Notes: a model not told the origin generated them from the letters alone. Positions 45,121 through 54,256 are shown, numbered from the stretch's first letter. The stretch is 64,000 nucleotides of DNA from Chryseobacterium formosum (GCF_026460885.1 NZ_JAOVZW010000004.1:245233-309232); one strand, 5' to 3'. Translations and numbers: made by a program.

Positions 45121-45828
45121 ATGATAGAAAATAAAGTAGCATACATTACGGGAGGAACGAAAGGAATAGGTTTTGGAATTGCAAAAATTTTGCTTGAAAA
45201 CGGTATTTCAGTTGCATTTTCGGGAAGAAAAAAAGAAGATGTTGAAAAAGTTGAGAATGACTTAAAGCAATATTCTCAAAATGTTTTAGGATTAGTTTCT
45301 GATGTGAAGAGTCTTGAAAACGAAGCTAATGCGGTTAAAAGCATCATAGAAAAATTCGGGAGGCTAGATTTCGTAATTGCTAACGCAGGTTTGGGAATTT
45401 TTAAACCAGTTGATGAATTAAGTTCAGAAGAATGGAAGGATATGATTGACACCAACTTAACAGGAGTTTTCCATACTTTAAAGGCTTCAGTTGAAGAATT
45501 AAAAAAGACGGAAGGGTATTATATTACCATTTCAAGTTTGGCAGGAGCCAATTTCTTTGAAAACGGAACGGGGTATAATGCTTCAAAATTTGGTGTTGTA
45601 GGTTTTACACAAGCTGCAATGATCGATTTAAGAAAATATAATATCAAATCTACCGTAATTATGCCGGGTTCTGTCGCTACGAATTTCAACGGAAATATTC
45701 CTTCCGAAAAAGATGCATGGAAAATTCAACCGGATGATATGGGAAATCTCGTATTGGATATTTTAAAAATGAATCCAAGAGTTTTACCAAGTAAGATTGA
45801 GTTTAGAGCAACAAAACCAAATGCTTAG
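45121..45828 (+). CDS. Short-chain dehydrogenase/reductase
   Basis: A 235-residue SDR: cofactor motif TGGTKGIGFGIA, NAG motif (VIANAGLG), catalytic Ser (ISSLAG) and YNASKFG with the YxxxK pair. The Arg/Lys pattern after strand 2 (SGRKKED) suggests NADP. It reduces or oxidises an unknown alcohol/ketone. Monocistronic. Confidence 0.92.
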   Translation: MIENKVAYITGGTKGIGFGIAKILLENGISVAFSGRKKEDVEKVENDLKQYSQNVLGLVSDVKSLENEANAVKSIIEKFGRLDFVIANAGLGIFKPVDELSSEEWKDMIDTNLTGVFHTLKASVEELKKTEGYYITISSLAGANFFENGTGYNASKFGVVGFTQAAMIDLRKYNIKSTVIMPGSVATNFNGNIPSEKDAWKIQPDDMGNLVLDILKMNPRVLPSKIEFRATKPNA

Positions 45829-45862
45829 AAACATATAATGCGCTGAATAATAATTAAATAAG

Positions 45863-45899
45863 TATTATGCATGCATAATATATTTTTTATTTATATTTA
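45863..45899 (+). promoter_or_regulatory. 18-bp palindrome and -7-like element upstream of etfBA
   Basis: TATTATGCATGCATAATA (45863-45880) is a perfect dyad. It lies 12 bases upstream of TATATTTA (45892-45899), a near -7 element. The arrangement is that of an operator overlapping the core promoter of etfB. The binding protein is unknown. Confidence 0.6.
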
Positions 45900-45972
45900 C
45901 AAAACTTAACAAACAAAAATAGCTTCTGAAAATCTAATCATTTTACGAAGCAAAACAGAAAAATATATAGTA

Positions 45973-46719
45973 ATGAAAATATTAGTTTGTATCAGTAGTG
46001 TTCCGGATACTACTTCAAAAATCAACTTTACAGCAGACAAATCTGCATTCGACAAAAACGGTATTCAGTGGGTTATCAACCCATTGGATGAGTTTGCTTT
46101 AACAAAAGCGATTAAGTTACAGGAGTCTCAAGGAGCTACTGTTACTGTGATCAATGTTGGTGATGCTGTAACAGAACCTGTTATCAGAAAAGCTTTGGCA
46201 ATCGGTGCAAATGATGCAGTAAGAGTAAATCTTGATCCAAAAGACAGTTATTCTACAGCAAAAGAAATTGCTTCTGTAGCTCAGAATGGTGGTTACGATT
46301 TAGTTCTTTGTGGTAAAGAATCTATCGATTATAATGGTGGTTCTGTTCCTGGAATGGTTGCTCAATTGTTGAATCAGCCTTTCGTAAATGCTTCAGTTGG
46401 CTTAGATGTAAACGGAAATGAAGCTACTGCTGTAAGAGAAATTGAAGGTGGTAAAGAAACTATTTCTGTAAAATTACCTGCTGTAATTGCTGGTCAGAAA
46501 GGTTTGGTAGATGAGAAAGATTTGATTATTCCAAATATGAGAGGAATTATGTCTGCAAGAACAAAGCCTTTGCAGGTTGTAGAGCCTACGTCTTCTGAAG
46601 TGAAAGTTCAGGGAGTTTCTTACGACTCTGTTCCGCCAAGAGCAGCTGTGAAAATCGTTTCTCCGGATAATTTAGATGAGTTGGTAAGACTTCTTCACGA
46701 GGAAGCTAAAGTAATCTAA
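45973..46719 (+). CDS. etfB: Electron transfer flavoprotein subunit beta
   Basis: A 248-residue EtfB: CISSVPDTTSKINF at the N terminus, ALTKAIKLQE, IGANDAVRV and the family loop GKESIDYNGGSVPGMVAQLL. It forms a heterodimer with EtfA and passes electrons from acyl-CoA dehydrogenases to the respiratory chain. Followed by etfA after a 75-base gap that contains a weak repeat of GAGGTT/TTTAGG words. Confidence 0.95.
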   Translation: MKILVCISSVPDTTSKINFTADKSAFDKNGIQWVINPLDEFALTKAIKLQESQGATVTVINVGDAVTEPVIRKALAIGANDAVRVNLDPKDSYSTAKEIASVAQNGGYDLVLCGKESIDYNGGSVPGMVAQLLNQPFVNASVGLDVNGNEATAVREIEGGKETISVKLPAVIAGQKGLVDEKDLIIPNMRGIMSARTKPLQVVEPTSSEVKVQGVSYDSVPPRAAVKIVSPDNLDELVRLLHEEAKVI

Positions 46720-46794
46720 TAATAAGATTGAGGCTGAGTTTGAGGTTCTAAATCTTAGTCTAAACCTAAACCTTTAATTTAAAAATTTAAAATC

Positions 46795-47742
46795 ATGGCA
46801 GTATTCGTATACGCAGAAAATATAAACGGAATTTACAAAAAAGCAGCTTTTGAAGCAGTTTCTTATGCTAAGGCAGTGGCTGATCAGGCGGGAGAAACCG
46901 TTACAGCAATTTCTGTAAACCCAACAGATTCTTCAGATTTATTGTATAAATATGGAGCAACAAACGTCATCAATATCAAAGACGAAGGTCTTAAAAATTT
47001 CTCGGCAAAAGCTTATGCACAGGCTGTAAGTGAAGTTGCAGACGGAAATATTTTAGTATTCCCTCATACAACAGACGCTTCTTCTGTAGCTCCAATGTTG
47101 GCTGTAATGAAGAATTTTTCTTTAATTACAAATGTTTTGGAAGCTCCGGAAAGTCAGTCTCCGTTTCAGGTGAAGAGAAAAGCTTTCTCTGGAAAAGGTT
47201 TCATGCATGCAAAAGCTGAAGGAGCTGGTGTAATTCTTACCGTTTCTCAAAATGCTTTCGGTGTTAAAGAAAATGCAGTTTCTGGTTCGGAAGAGGTGAA
47301 AAATCTTTCTGTTGCTAATGAAGATACAAAAGTTATTTCTCATGAGCAAAGTTCAGGTAAATTAGACCTTAAAGAAGCTGAAGTAGTAGTTTCTGCAGGT
47401 AGAGGAATGAAAGGTCCTGAAAACTGGGGAATGGTAGAAGAATTAGCAAACGTTTTGGGTGCTGCAACAGCTTGTTCAAAACCAGTTTCAGACATCGGAT
47501 GGAGACCTCATACAGAACACGTTGGACAAACAGGTAAAGCAATTGCTCCAAATCTTTACATAGCAATCGGTATTTCGGGTGCAATTCAGCATTTGGCTGG
47601 AGTTAACTCTTCTAAAACAATCGTTGTAATCAACAGTGATGCAGAAGCTCCGTTCTTCAAATCAGCTGATTACGGTGTAGTAGGAGACGCTTTCCAAATT
47701 ATTCCTGCATTAACAGAGAAAATTAAAGCAATCAAAGGATAA
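46795..47742 (+). CDS. etfA: Electron transfer flavoprotein subunit alpha
   Basis: A 315-residue EtfA. The FAD domain signatures are VVSAGRGMKGPENWGMVEEL, GATACSKPVSDIGWRPHTEHVGQTGK and IAIGISGAIQHLAGVNSS, with FFKSADYGVVGD near the C terminus. Partner of EtfB upstream, same operon. The genes that feed it (acyl-CoA dehydrogenases) are not in the window. Confidence 0.96.
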   Translation: MAVFVYAENINGIYKKAAFEAVSYAKAVADQAGETVTAISVNPTDSSDLLYKYGATNVINIKDEGLKNFSAKAYAQAVSEVADGNILVFPHTTDASSVAPMLAVMKNFSLITNVLEAPESQSPFQVKRKAFSGKGFMHAKAEGAGVILTVSQNAFGVKENAVSGSEEVKNLSVANEDTKVISHEQSSGKLDLKEAEVVVSAGRGMKGPENWGMVEELANVLGAATACSKPVSDIGWRPHTEHVGQTGKAIAPNLYIAIGISGAIQHLAGVNSSKTIVVINSDAEAPFFKSADYGVVGDAFQIIPALTEKIKAIKG

Positions 47743-47747
47743 GAATA

Positions 47748-47836
47748 TGAATTGTGAATGGTCAATTCGCTTTGCTTGTCAATTTTTTTAATTAAACTAA
47801 TTCACTTGCGGAGTAAAATTCACAATTGACCTTTCA
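47748..47836. repeat. Intergenic element (copy B of the 32948 family)
   Basis: An 89-bp element directly after etfA. Its left end TGAATTGTGAATGGTCAATT differs from that of copy A (32948) in 3 of 20 bases; it also shares GTCAATTTTT, AATTCACTTG and TAAAATT. The centre reads TCGCTTTGCTT. Its ends are imperfect inverted copies of one another. Non-coding. Confidence 0.78.
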
Positions 47837-47853
47837 CTAATTTAGCAAATACA

Positions 47854-47885
47854 ATAAAAGCTCGGCTTCCGGGCTTTTATTTTTG
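47854..47885 (+). terminator. Rho-independent terminator after etfBA
   Basis: Stem ATAAAAGCTCGG / CCGGGCTTTTAT with one G-U pair and five T. Confidence 0.88.
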
Positions 47886-47919
47886 TCTAAAAAGTAAAAC
47901 CTACAATAAAAAATTAATT

Positions 47920-47927
47920 TATATTTG
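47920..47927 (+). promoter_or_regulatory. Promoter -7 element, leaderless start
   Basis: TATATTTG ends five bases before the ATG at 47933. The predicted transcription start falls within about 2 bases of the start codon. Confidence 0.58.
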
Positions 47928-47932
47928 TAGCC

Positions 47933-48532
47933 ATGGATTATAAACAGCTAATCATACGCGGAATATCGTACAGTCAGACACAATCTGGAGCTTACGCATT
48001 GCTATTGGAACATGAAGAAACAAACGTTAAATTACCCGTCGTTATTGGGAATTTTGAGGCACAATCCATTTCTTTAGGTCTTGAGAAAGACATTCATCCG
48101 CCACGTCCGCTTACTCACGATTTATTTACGAAATTTATCGTTTCTGCCAATTATCAGTTGGTTTCTGTGATTATTTATCAGATTGTAGACGGCGTTTTCT
48201 TTTCAAATATCAACTTTAAAAATTCTGAAACTGAAGAAGAAATGATTCTTGACGCAAGAACTTCCGATGCAGTTGCAATGGCAGTAAGATTTGATGCACC
48301 CATTTATACTACGCAGCAAGTTTTAAGTGAAGCTGGAATTTTATTGGAATTAGAAGAAGTAGCTAAAGAAGAAGAGCATTTTTCTGAAACTTTACCAACG
48401 GAAGACAGTTTGAAGTCTATTTCAATGGAAGAATTGCAAAAATTGCTTGACGAAGCTGTAAAAGAAGAAGATTTTGATACCGCTCTTGAAATTCAGGAGG
48501 AAATCAAAAGGCGAAAAAAGAATATTGATTAA
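47933..48532 (+). CDS. Bifunctional-nuclease-family protein (DUF151) with UVR motif
   Basis: A 199-residue protein. The DUF151 domain (residues 1-135) is recognisable by SGAYALLLEHEETNVKLPVVIGNFEAQSI, RPLTHDLF and DARTSDAVAMAVRF. A C-terminal UVR motif (MEELQKLLDEAVKEEDFDTA) of the UvrB/UvrC-interaction type follows. DUF151 proteins have been reported as DNase/RNase; their role in cells is poorly defined. It precedes a transporter gene by 18 bases, so they are probably co-transcribed. Confidence 0.88.
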   Translation: MDYKQLIIRGISYSQTQSGAYALLLEHEETNVKLPVVIGNFEAQSISLGLEKDIHPPRPLTHDLFTKFIVSANYQLVSVIIYQIVDGVFFSNINFKNSETEEEMILDARTSDAVAMAVRFDAPIYTTQQVLSEAGILLELEEVAKEEEHFSETLPTEDSLKSISMEELQKLLDEAVKEEDFDTALEIQEEIKRRKKNID

Positions 48533-48550
48533 AGATATTATAATTAAAAG

Positions 48551-49933
48551 ATGAATTTAAAATTACGATTGACCATCCTGAGCTTTTTACAGTTCTTCGT
48601 TTGGGGAGCTTGGCTTATTACGATGGCAAATTTTTGGTTCGGTACAAAACAGTGGGATGGAACTCAGTTCGGAGCCGTTTTCGGAACGATGGGTATTGCT
48701 TCCATTTTCATGCCGACGATCACCGGAATTATTGCCGATAGATGGGTAAATGCGGAAAAAATATTTTCTGTTTTACAGATTTTGTATGGAATTACACTTT
48801 TTATTCTTCCACATAGTACAGATCCCAATTCTTTCTTTTCGGTAATGTTGGTTGCAATGTGCTTCTATATGCCGACAATTGCTTTAGCAAATTCTATTTC
48901 TTATACGGTTTTAAAGAACAGTAATTTAGATGTTGTAAAAGACTTTCCACCAATCAGAGTTTGGGGAACGGTAGGATTCATTGTTGCAATGTGGATTACC
49001 AATCTTACTGGAAATAAAGCTACAGAAGGTCAGTTTTACATTGGGGGAGTTGCAGCTATCATTCTTGGAATTTACGCTTTAACGTTACCAAAATGTCCTC
49101 CACAAAAGTTGATTGACAAAGATGCTCCTTTATCTGAACAGCTTGGTTTAAATGCTTTTAAACTTTTCAAAAACTATAAAACTGCACTTTTCTTTTTATT
49201 TTCAATGCTTTTGGGAGCTGCATTACAGTTAACAAATGCTTACGGAGACGTATTTTTAAGTGAATTTTCTCACTTTCCGAAATATGCAGATTCTTTTGTT
49301 GTTCAGAGATCAACAATTATTATGTCGATTTCTCAGGTTTCGGAGACCTTATTTATTTTGGCAATTCCGTTTTTCTTAAAAAGATTTGGAATTAAAAGAG
49401 TAATGCTTTTCTCCATGTTTGCATGGGTTTTAAGATTTGGATTCTTTGCTTACGGTATTCCCGAAGGATATGGTCTAGGTTTAATTGTACTTTCATGTAT
49501 CGTTTACGGAATGGCATTCGATTTCTTTAATATTTCGGGCTCGCTTTTCGTAGAAACAACGACAGATAAAAAAATCCGTTCTTCTGCACAAGGTTTGTTT
49601 ATGATGATGACCAATGGTTTTGGAGCAGTTTTCGGAAGTTATATTGCAGGTTGGGCAATTGATAAATTTTTCACTCACAGATTTACTACGGTAACAGAAT
49701 TATCAACTTATCTTCAGACAACACCGGATAATCAGTCGTTTTTAGATATTCTTAAAAACAGTTTTCATTCTGTAGTCAATGCCGATGGAACTTTATCAAC
49801 GGTTGTAATGATGAAAGATTGGCATAATATCTGGCTGTCTTTTGCGGCTTATGCATTAGTTCTTGCTATACTTTTTTGGGTTTTATTTAAACATAAACAC
49901 GATCCTAAAGCTGTAGAAAATATCAGTCATTAA
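48551..49933 (+). CDS. MFS nucleoside:H+ symporter-like transporter
   Basis: A 460-residue, 12-helix transporter like NupG of the nucleoside:H+ symporter family: LRLTILSFLQFFVWGAWLITM at the N terminus, FMPTITGIIADRWVNAEK after helix 2, and DFFNISGSLFVE near helix 9. The extra loop (residues ~385-425) between late helices is unusual but seen in Bacteroidota members. Substrate inferred from family only. It sits in the inner membrane. Confidence 0.88.
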   Translation: MNLKLRLTILSFLQFFVWGAWLITMANFWFGTKQWDGTQFGAVFGTMGIASIFMPTITGIIADRWVNAEKIFSVLQILYGITLFILPHSTDPNSFFSVMLVAMCFYMPTIALANSISYTVLKNSNLDVVKDFPPIRVWGTVGFIVAMWITNLTGNKATEGQFYIGGVAAIILGIYALTLPKCPPQKLIDKDAPLSEQLGLNAFKLFKNYKTALFFLFSMLLGAALQLTNAYGDVFLSEFSHFPKYADSFVVQRSTIIMSISQVSETLFILAIPFFLKRFGIKRVMLFSMFAWVLRFGFFAYGIPEGYGLGLIVLSCIVYGMAFDFFNISGSLFVETTTDKKIRSSAQGLFMMMTNGFGAVFGSYIAGWAIDKFFTHRFTTVTELSTYLQTTPDNQSFLDILKNSFHSVVNADGTLSTVVMMKDWHNIWLSFAAYALVLAILFWVLFKHKHDPKAVENISH

Positions 49934-49955
49934 TTTGCTGATAACTAAATATGAC

Positions 49956-49989
49956 ATTGCACTTTTGAAATAAAGTGCAATTTTTTTTA
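49956..49989 (+). terminator. Rho-independent terminator
   Basis: Stem ATTGCACTTT / AAAGTGCAAT with eight T. Confidence 0.9.
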
Positions 49990-50041
49990 TTTTTAGGCAA
50001 CCATTTTCAAATTTCACCGTCTTATCAATAGAAACTAACCA

Positions 50042-50596
50042 ATGAAGCATTTAGAAGAGAATTTTAAACTTGCCAAAAAACAGGACCGGAGAGCCCAAAA
50101 AGCACTTTATGACTTGTTTTCAGCTAAAATGTTGGCGGTTTCAAATTCTTATACAAATAATATTCACGATGCGGAAGATATTTTACTCAATGCTTTTCTG
50201 AAATGTTTTAATAAAATCAACGATTGCAAAGACTGGAAAAGCTTTCCTTTTTGGCTGAGGAAAATTGTCGTCAATGATTCTATAACTTTTGTCAGGAAAA
50301 ACAAGAATATTTTATACGCAGATATTGAGATTGCAGATGATTATTCTGAAGAAGAACTAAATGAAAATCTGATTGAAATTAATATTGAAGAGATTTTTTC
50401 TCAAATGCCGACAGGTTACCGATTGATTTTTAATCTCTATGTATTTGAAGATAAAAAACATCAGGAAATTGCAGAGATTCTCAATATTTCGGAAGGTACT
50501 AGCAAAAGTCAGCTCAGCAAATCCAAAAAATGGATTGCAGATTATTTAAAAGCAAAAGAAAATGGACAAAAACATACTGAAACAGTTAAAAAATAA
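50042..50596 (+). CDS. ECF-family RNA polymerase sigma factor
   Basis: A 184-residue sigma-70-family regulator: region 2 (residues ~10-85, with ALYDLFSAKMLAVSNSYT and HDAEDILLNAFLKCFNKI) and region 4 (residues ~125-175, MPTGYRLIFNLYVFEDKKHQ and ISEGTSKSQLSKSKKWI). Its gene overlaps the next by 35 bases. In Bacteroidota such ECF factors with a downstream membrane regulator control envelope genes. Its target promoters cannot be read here. Confidence 0.93.
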   Translation: MKHLEENFKLAKKQDRRAQKALYDLFSAKMLAVSNSYTNNIHDAEDILLNAFLKCFNKINDCKDWKSFPFWLRKIVVNDSITFVRKNKNILYADIEIADDYSEEELNENLIEINIEEIFSQMPTGYRLIFNLYVFEDKKHQEIAEILNISEGTSKSQLSKSKKWIADYLKAKENGQKHTETVKK

Positions 50597-51248
50597 CTAC
50601 GAAGACCTCGAAATAAAGCCTTCTGCCAATCTTTGGGATCAAATTGAAAGTGGGTTAGATGAAGCACAAAAAACGGTGAAAAAGCCTTCATTTCAATGGT
50701 GGAAATATGCTGCTGTTATTGTTCTGTTAATTTCTTTAGGAGGATTATATTATTTTAATTTTAATCAAACTTCAAAAACTAAAGAAATAATTGTAGTTAA
50801 AAAAACTTTAGAAAATAGTTTTAAGTCAATAAAACCTATTGAAACAGTTATTTCTAATGAAAATCTTGTACAAAATCAAGTTTCTACCGATTTGGAAGCA
50901 GTTGTCAATAATAAATTAAATTCTATTTCAGAAATACCAACTAAGAAAACTGAAATTTCTAAAAATTTAGTAACAATTCAGCAAATAATTAAAAGTCCTG
51001 AAGCCCCCCAAATTATAATTGAAAAGTTAGAAGTTCCTCTTGAGAAATCTTTAGTTGCTGAAAAGAAAAAAGTTTCTTACATCAGCGCAGATGATTTGCT
51101 TTTAGGACGAGAACTTGATAAAACCAGAGAGGAAAATAGCAAAGACCAAAGAAAATTCGGAGTATTTGATATGAGTAAAATTAAAGGCCCGAATTCATTG
51201 AAAATTTTTGGATTTTCAGTGATTTCAGATTCCTTAGATTCCGAATAA
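50562..51248 (+). CDS. Membrane protein, probable anti-sigma factor
   Basis: A 228-residue single-pass protein. The N-terminal ~45 residues (LKNNYEDLEIKPSANLWDQIESGLDE) are cytoplasmic and could bind the sigma factor; one membrane helix follows (YAAVIVLLISLGGLYYFNF), then a Lys/Ser-rich periplasmic part. Anti-sigma identity rests on position (35-base overlap with the sigma gene) and topology. No zinc-binding HxxxCxxC is seen. Confidence 0.72.
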   Translation: MDKNILKQLKNNYEDLEIKPSANLWDQIESGLDEAQKTVKKPSFQWWKYAAVIVLLISLGGLYYFNFNQTSKTKEIIVVKKTLENSFKSIKPIETVISNENLVQNQVSTDLEAVVNNKLNSISEIPTKKTEISKNLVTIQQIIKSPEAPQIIIEKLEVPLEKSLVAEKKKVSYISADDLLLGRELDKTREENSKDQRKFGVFDMSKIKGPNSLKIFGFSVISDSLDSE

Positions 51249-51337
51249 TTACTAATAAATAAATTAAAAACTTAACATTAAAATCAACGTTCAAATAACT
51301 GAACGGAAGTGAAATATTGTCTAAAAAATTAATAAAT

Positions 51338-52417
51338 ATGAAAACAAAGATTGTTTTATTTTTTGCCTTTCTAATGGTTTTTTATGCTCATGCACAGGAA
51401 AAATCCTACACAGATATACATATCAGGGATTATTCAAAAAAAATTGATAGCATTATTGTTTCAGAAAGAGCCAAAATGAATAATGAATTAGATGCACTTG
51501 ATAAATCGTTTAAAGAAAATAAAGTTTCTGCGGAAGAAAAACAGAGACAAAGAACCGAAGTTGCAGAAAAATATGAGCAAATTATCAATGAAAAAGTAGA
51601 TGACCAAAAAAGTAATTTGGAAGAAGCAACTAAAGAACTTGTAAAAAATTCTGTAATGGGAAAAGGTAAAATGTCTGATAGGATAGGATTTGCTCAAAAT
51701 AATGCTCTTTTGAGTATTAAAGATCCTAAACGTACAAAGAAAGAACTCTTAACAACTGTTGATCTTAATATTTCTGTAGCATTAAGTAATCTTACAAATT
51801 CTTCAACTTCTTTTAATATTGCAAATGATTCAGAAGCTAAATTTGGAAGCTCTACATCTTGGGATCTTGAGTATCGATACACACATCAGTTAGGAAATTT
51901 AACTTCACCAATGTTTTACCGCATTGGATTAGGTTACAGAGGTAGTACATTTAGACTTGCAGATTCTCAAGTATTTGTAAAAGATGGAGATCAGATTTTT
52001 TTATCAGATTTCACAAAAGGATATTTAAAAAAATCGAGATTTACAAATTATTATTTAACGATTCCTGTCGATTTTGTGATGGTTTTAAATCCAAAATATA
52101 CTATAGAGAATAATGAAAAAATGCTAGATAACTCAAAAGGAAGCTTTAGAGTTTCTGCAGGATTTTATGGTGGTTACAGATTTTTAAGCCAAAACGAGAT
52201 AATTTATAAGAATCTTGAAGGCAATAAGGTAAGAGACGCAGAAAACATTAAAGGTGTTGCAAATAATTTTCTATTTGGAAGTAAAATTTCCATAGGATAT
52301 CGAGCATTAAATTTATACGTAAAGAAAGATTTTACTCCTATTTTTAACGAAAATGCTAAAATAAATAACAAATATGGGATTCAGATTGGTTTAGAATTAC
52401 TTTATATAAATTTTTAA
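51338..52417 (+). CDS. Exported protein, coiled coil plus beta-barrel-like domain
   Basis: A 359-residue exported protein: signal peptide MKTKIVLFFAFLMVFYAHAQ, a charged coiled coil (residues ~35-110, KVSAEEKQRQRTEVAEKYEQ) and a beta-rich part (SSTSWDLEYRYTHQL, PMFYRIGLGYRGSTFRL, YGIQIGLELLYIN) of outer-membrane barrel type. ATG 51338 is chosen over TTG 51317. It may be the target of the sigma/anti-sigma pair upstream. Function unknown. Confidence 0.76.
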   Translation: MKTKIVLFFAFLMVFYAHAQEKSYTDIHIRDYSKKIDSIIVSERAKMNNELDALDKSFKENKVSAEEKQRQRTEVAEKYEQIINEKVDDQKSNLEEATKELVKNSVMGKGKMSDRIGFAQNNALLSIKDPKRTKKELLTTVDLNISVALSNLTNSSTSFNIANDSEAKFGSSTSWDLEYRYTHQLGNLTSPMFYRIGLGYRGSTFRLADSQVFVKDGDQIFLSDFTKGYLKKSRFTNYYLTIPVDFVMVLNPKYTIENNEKMLDNSKGSFRVSAGFYGGYRFLSQNEIIYKNLEGNKVRDAENIKGVANNFLFGSKISIGYRALNLYVKKDFTPIFNENAKINNKYGIQIGLELLYINF

Positions 52418-52511
52418 ATTGATAACATAATGAATTAAATATTAATTTTTAAATAAATTTTAAGTAATAATTTTATATAAACTTTGGTTTAAATTTTAAT
52501 TATTTGATTTT

Positions 52512-52544
52512 AAAACATACTTATAAAAAGTATGTTTTTTTTTG
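52512..52544 (+). terminator. Rho-independent terminator
   Basis: An 11-bp stem AAAACATACTT / AAGTATGTTTT and nine T. Confidence 0.92.
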
Positions 52545-52587
52545 TATTTTGGCATTGTGAGATTCAGTTAAAATTGTAAAATCAAGA

Positions 52588-52974
52588 ATGAAAAATTTAC
52601 AGCTTTTAGGATTAATTTTAGTTGTCGTTGGAAGTTTTCTTCCCTTAGTTCATGTTCCAATCACTGGAAATTGGAATTATTGGAAATTAGATTACTATTT
52701 GGCAGGAGCTTGCTGGGTTTTCTCGGCTTGCGCATTATTTGGAATCATTAATAACAGTCAGAAAGTTGTAAAATTTTTTGGAATTTTATTAATTCTATTA
52801 TTTGCATTTACCATTTTCGCTACGAAATATCAAGCGTTCAATTACTTTAGCTTTTTACCTTTTAAATCATGGACTGAAACTCTTGCCGGAACAATAAAGT
52901 TACAGTGGGGCTGGATTGTAGAGTTTTTGGGAGCATTTATTTTAGTATTTGTAAAAAGTAAAAAAGCTGCTTAA
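52588..52974 (+). CDS. Small membrane protein of unknown function
   Basis: A 128-residue protein with four predicted helices (LQLLGLILVVVGSFLPLV; LAGACWVFSACALFGI; VVKFFGILLILLFAFTIF; WIVEFLGAFILVFV). The second and third are joined by a short polar turn; a hydrophilic loop with SFLPFKSWTET precedes the last helix. No family recognised. It is followed by the thiolase gene after 47 bases. Confidence 0.7.
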   Translation: MKNLQLLGLILVVVGSFLPLVHVPITGNWNYWKLDYYLAGACWVFSACALFGIINNSQKVVKFFGILLILLFAFTIFATKYQAFNYFSFLPFKSWTETLAGTIKLQWGWIVEFLGAFILVFVKSKKAA

Positions 52975-53021
52975 AGAGATTAGAAAAATTAATTATAAAA
53001 TTAAAAATAAATAAAGAAGAT

Positions 53022-54200
53022 ATGAAAGAAGTATTCATTGTTTCCGCAGTAAGAACTCCTATGGGAAGTTTTATGGGAAGTTTATCAACAGTTCCGGCTA
53101 CTAAATTGGGAGCAATAGCAGTAAAAGGAGCATTAGATAAAATCAATCTTGATCCTAAAAATGTTCAGGAAATCTACATGGGGAACGTTCTTCAGGCAGG
53201 TGAAGGTCAAGCTCCGGCAAGACAGGTTGCTTTAGGTGCAGGATTATCAAACGAAACTCCGTCTACAACAATTAATAAAGTTTGTGCTTCAGGAATGAAA
53301 GCTGTAACAATGGCTGCACAAGCTATAAAAGCAGGTGATGCAGACGTAATCGTTGCAGGAGGTATGGAAAATATGTCGATGGTTCCTCACTATTATAATG
53401 CAAGGAACGCTACAAAATTGGGCGATGTAAAAATGCAGGACGGAATGGTTCTTGACGGTCTTACAGACGTTTACAATAAAGTACATATGGGAGTTTGTGC
53501 AGAAAAATGTGCAACAGATTATAACTTTTCAAGAGAAGATCAGGACAATTTTGCTATTGAATCTTACAAAAGATCTGCAAAAGCTTGGAGCGAAGGTAAA
53601 TTTGCTGAAGAAGTTGTTCCTGTATCAATTCCACAAAGAAAAGGAGATCCAGTAATTTTCGCTGAAGATGAAGAATATAAAGCGGTAAATTTTGATAGAA
53701 TGCCTACACTTCCTACTGTTTTCAAAAAAGAAGAAGGAACGGTAACTGCTGCAAATGCGTCAACTTTAAATGACGGTGCTTCTGCATTAATTCTTGTTTC
53801 TAAAGAAAAAATGGAAGAATTAGGTTTAAAGCCGTTGGCTAAAATTGTTTCTTATGCTGATGCAGCTCAGGCTCCAGAGGACTTCACAACAGCTCCTTCA
53901 AAAGCTTTGCCAATCGCTCTTAAGAAGGCTGGTTTAGAAATTTCAGATATTGATTTCTTTGAATTCAACGAAGCATTTTCTGTGGTAGGTTTAGCTAACA
54001 ATAAAATCTTAGGATTAGATGCTGCTAAAGTAAATGTAAACGGTGGAGCAGTAGCTTTAGGACACCCGCTTGGAAGTTCTGGTTCTAGAATCATCGTTAC
54101 TTTGATTAATGTTTTAAAACAAAATAACGCTAAGTACGGGGCTGCAGCTATCTGTAATGGTGGTGGTGGTGCTTCTTCAATCGTTATTGAGAATATGTAA
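53022..54200 (+). CDS. Acetyl-CoA C-acetyltransferase (thiolase)
   Basis: A 392-residue thiolase. Catalytic residues and signatures: nucleophilic Cys in INKVCASGMKAVTMAA, FNEAFSVVGLANN, GGAVALGHPLGSSGSRI with the catalytic His, and the second Cys in AAICNGGGGASSIVIE. Length and residues fit biosynthetic acetoacetyl-CoA thiolase, which could feed the mevalonate pathway (a mevalonate kinase is 2 kb downstream), or beta-oxidation. Confidence 0.94.
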   Translation: MKEVFIVSAVRTPMGSFMGSLSTVPATKLGAIAVKGALDKINLDPKNVQEIYMGNVLQAGEGQAPARQVALGAGLSNETPSTTINKVCASGMKAVTMAAQAIKAGDADVIVAGGMENMSMVPHYYNARNATKLGDVKMQDGMVLDGLTDVYNKVHMGVCAEKCATDYNFSREDQDNFAIESYKRSAKAWSEGKFAEEVVPVSIPQRKGDPVIFAEDEEYKAVNFDRMPTLPTVFKKEEGTVTAANASTLNDGASALILVSKEKMEELGLKPLAKIVSYADAAQAPEDFTTAPSKALPIALKKAGLEISDIDFFEFNEAFSVVGLANNKILGLDAAKVNVNGGAVALGHPLGSSGSRIIVTLINVLKQNNAKYGAAAICNGGGGASSIVIENM

Positions 54201-54224
54201 TTATTGTTTTTATATAAATCTTGG

Positions 54225-54256
54225 AAATCCGGAAGCGAAAGTTTTCGGATTTTTTA
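54225..54256 (+). terminator. Rho-independent terminator
   Basis: Stem AAATCCGGAA / TTTCGGATTT with a G-U pair and T-run. Confidence 0.85.
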
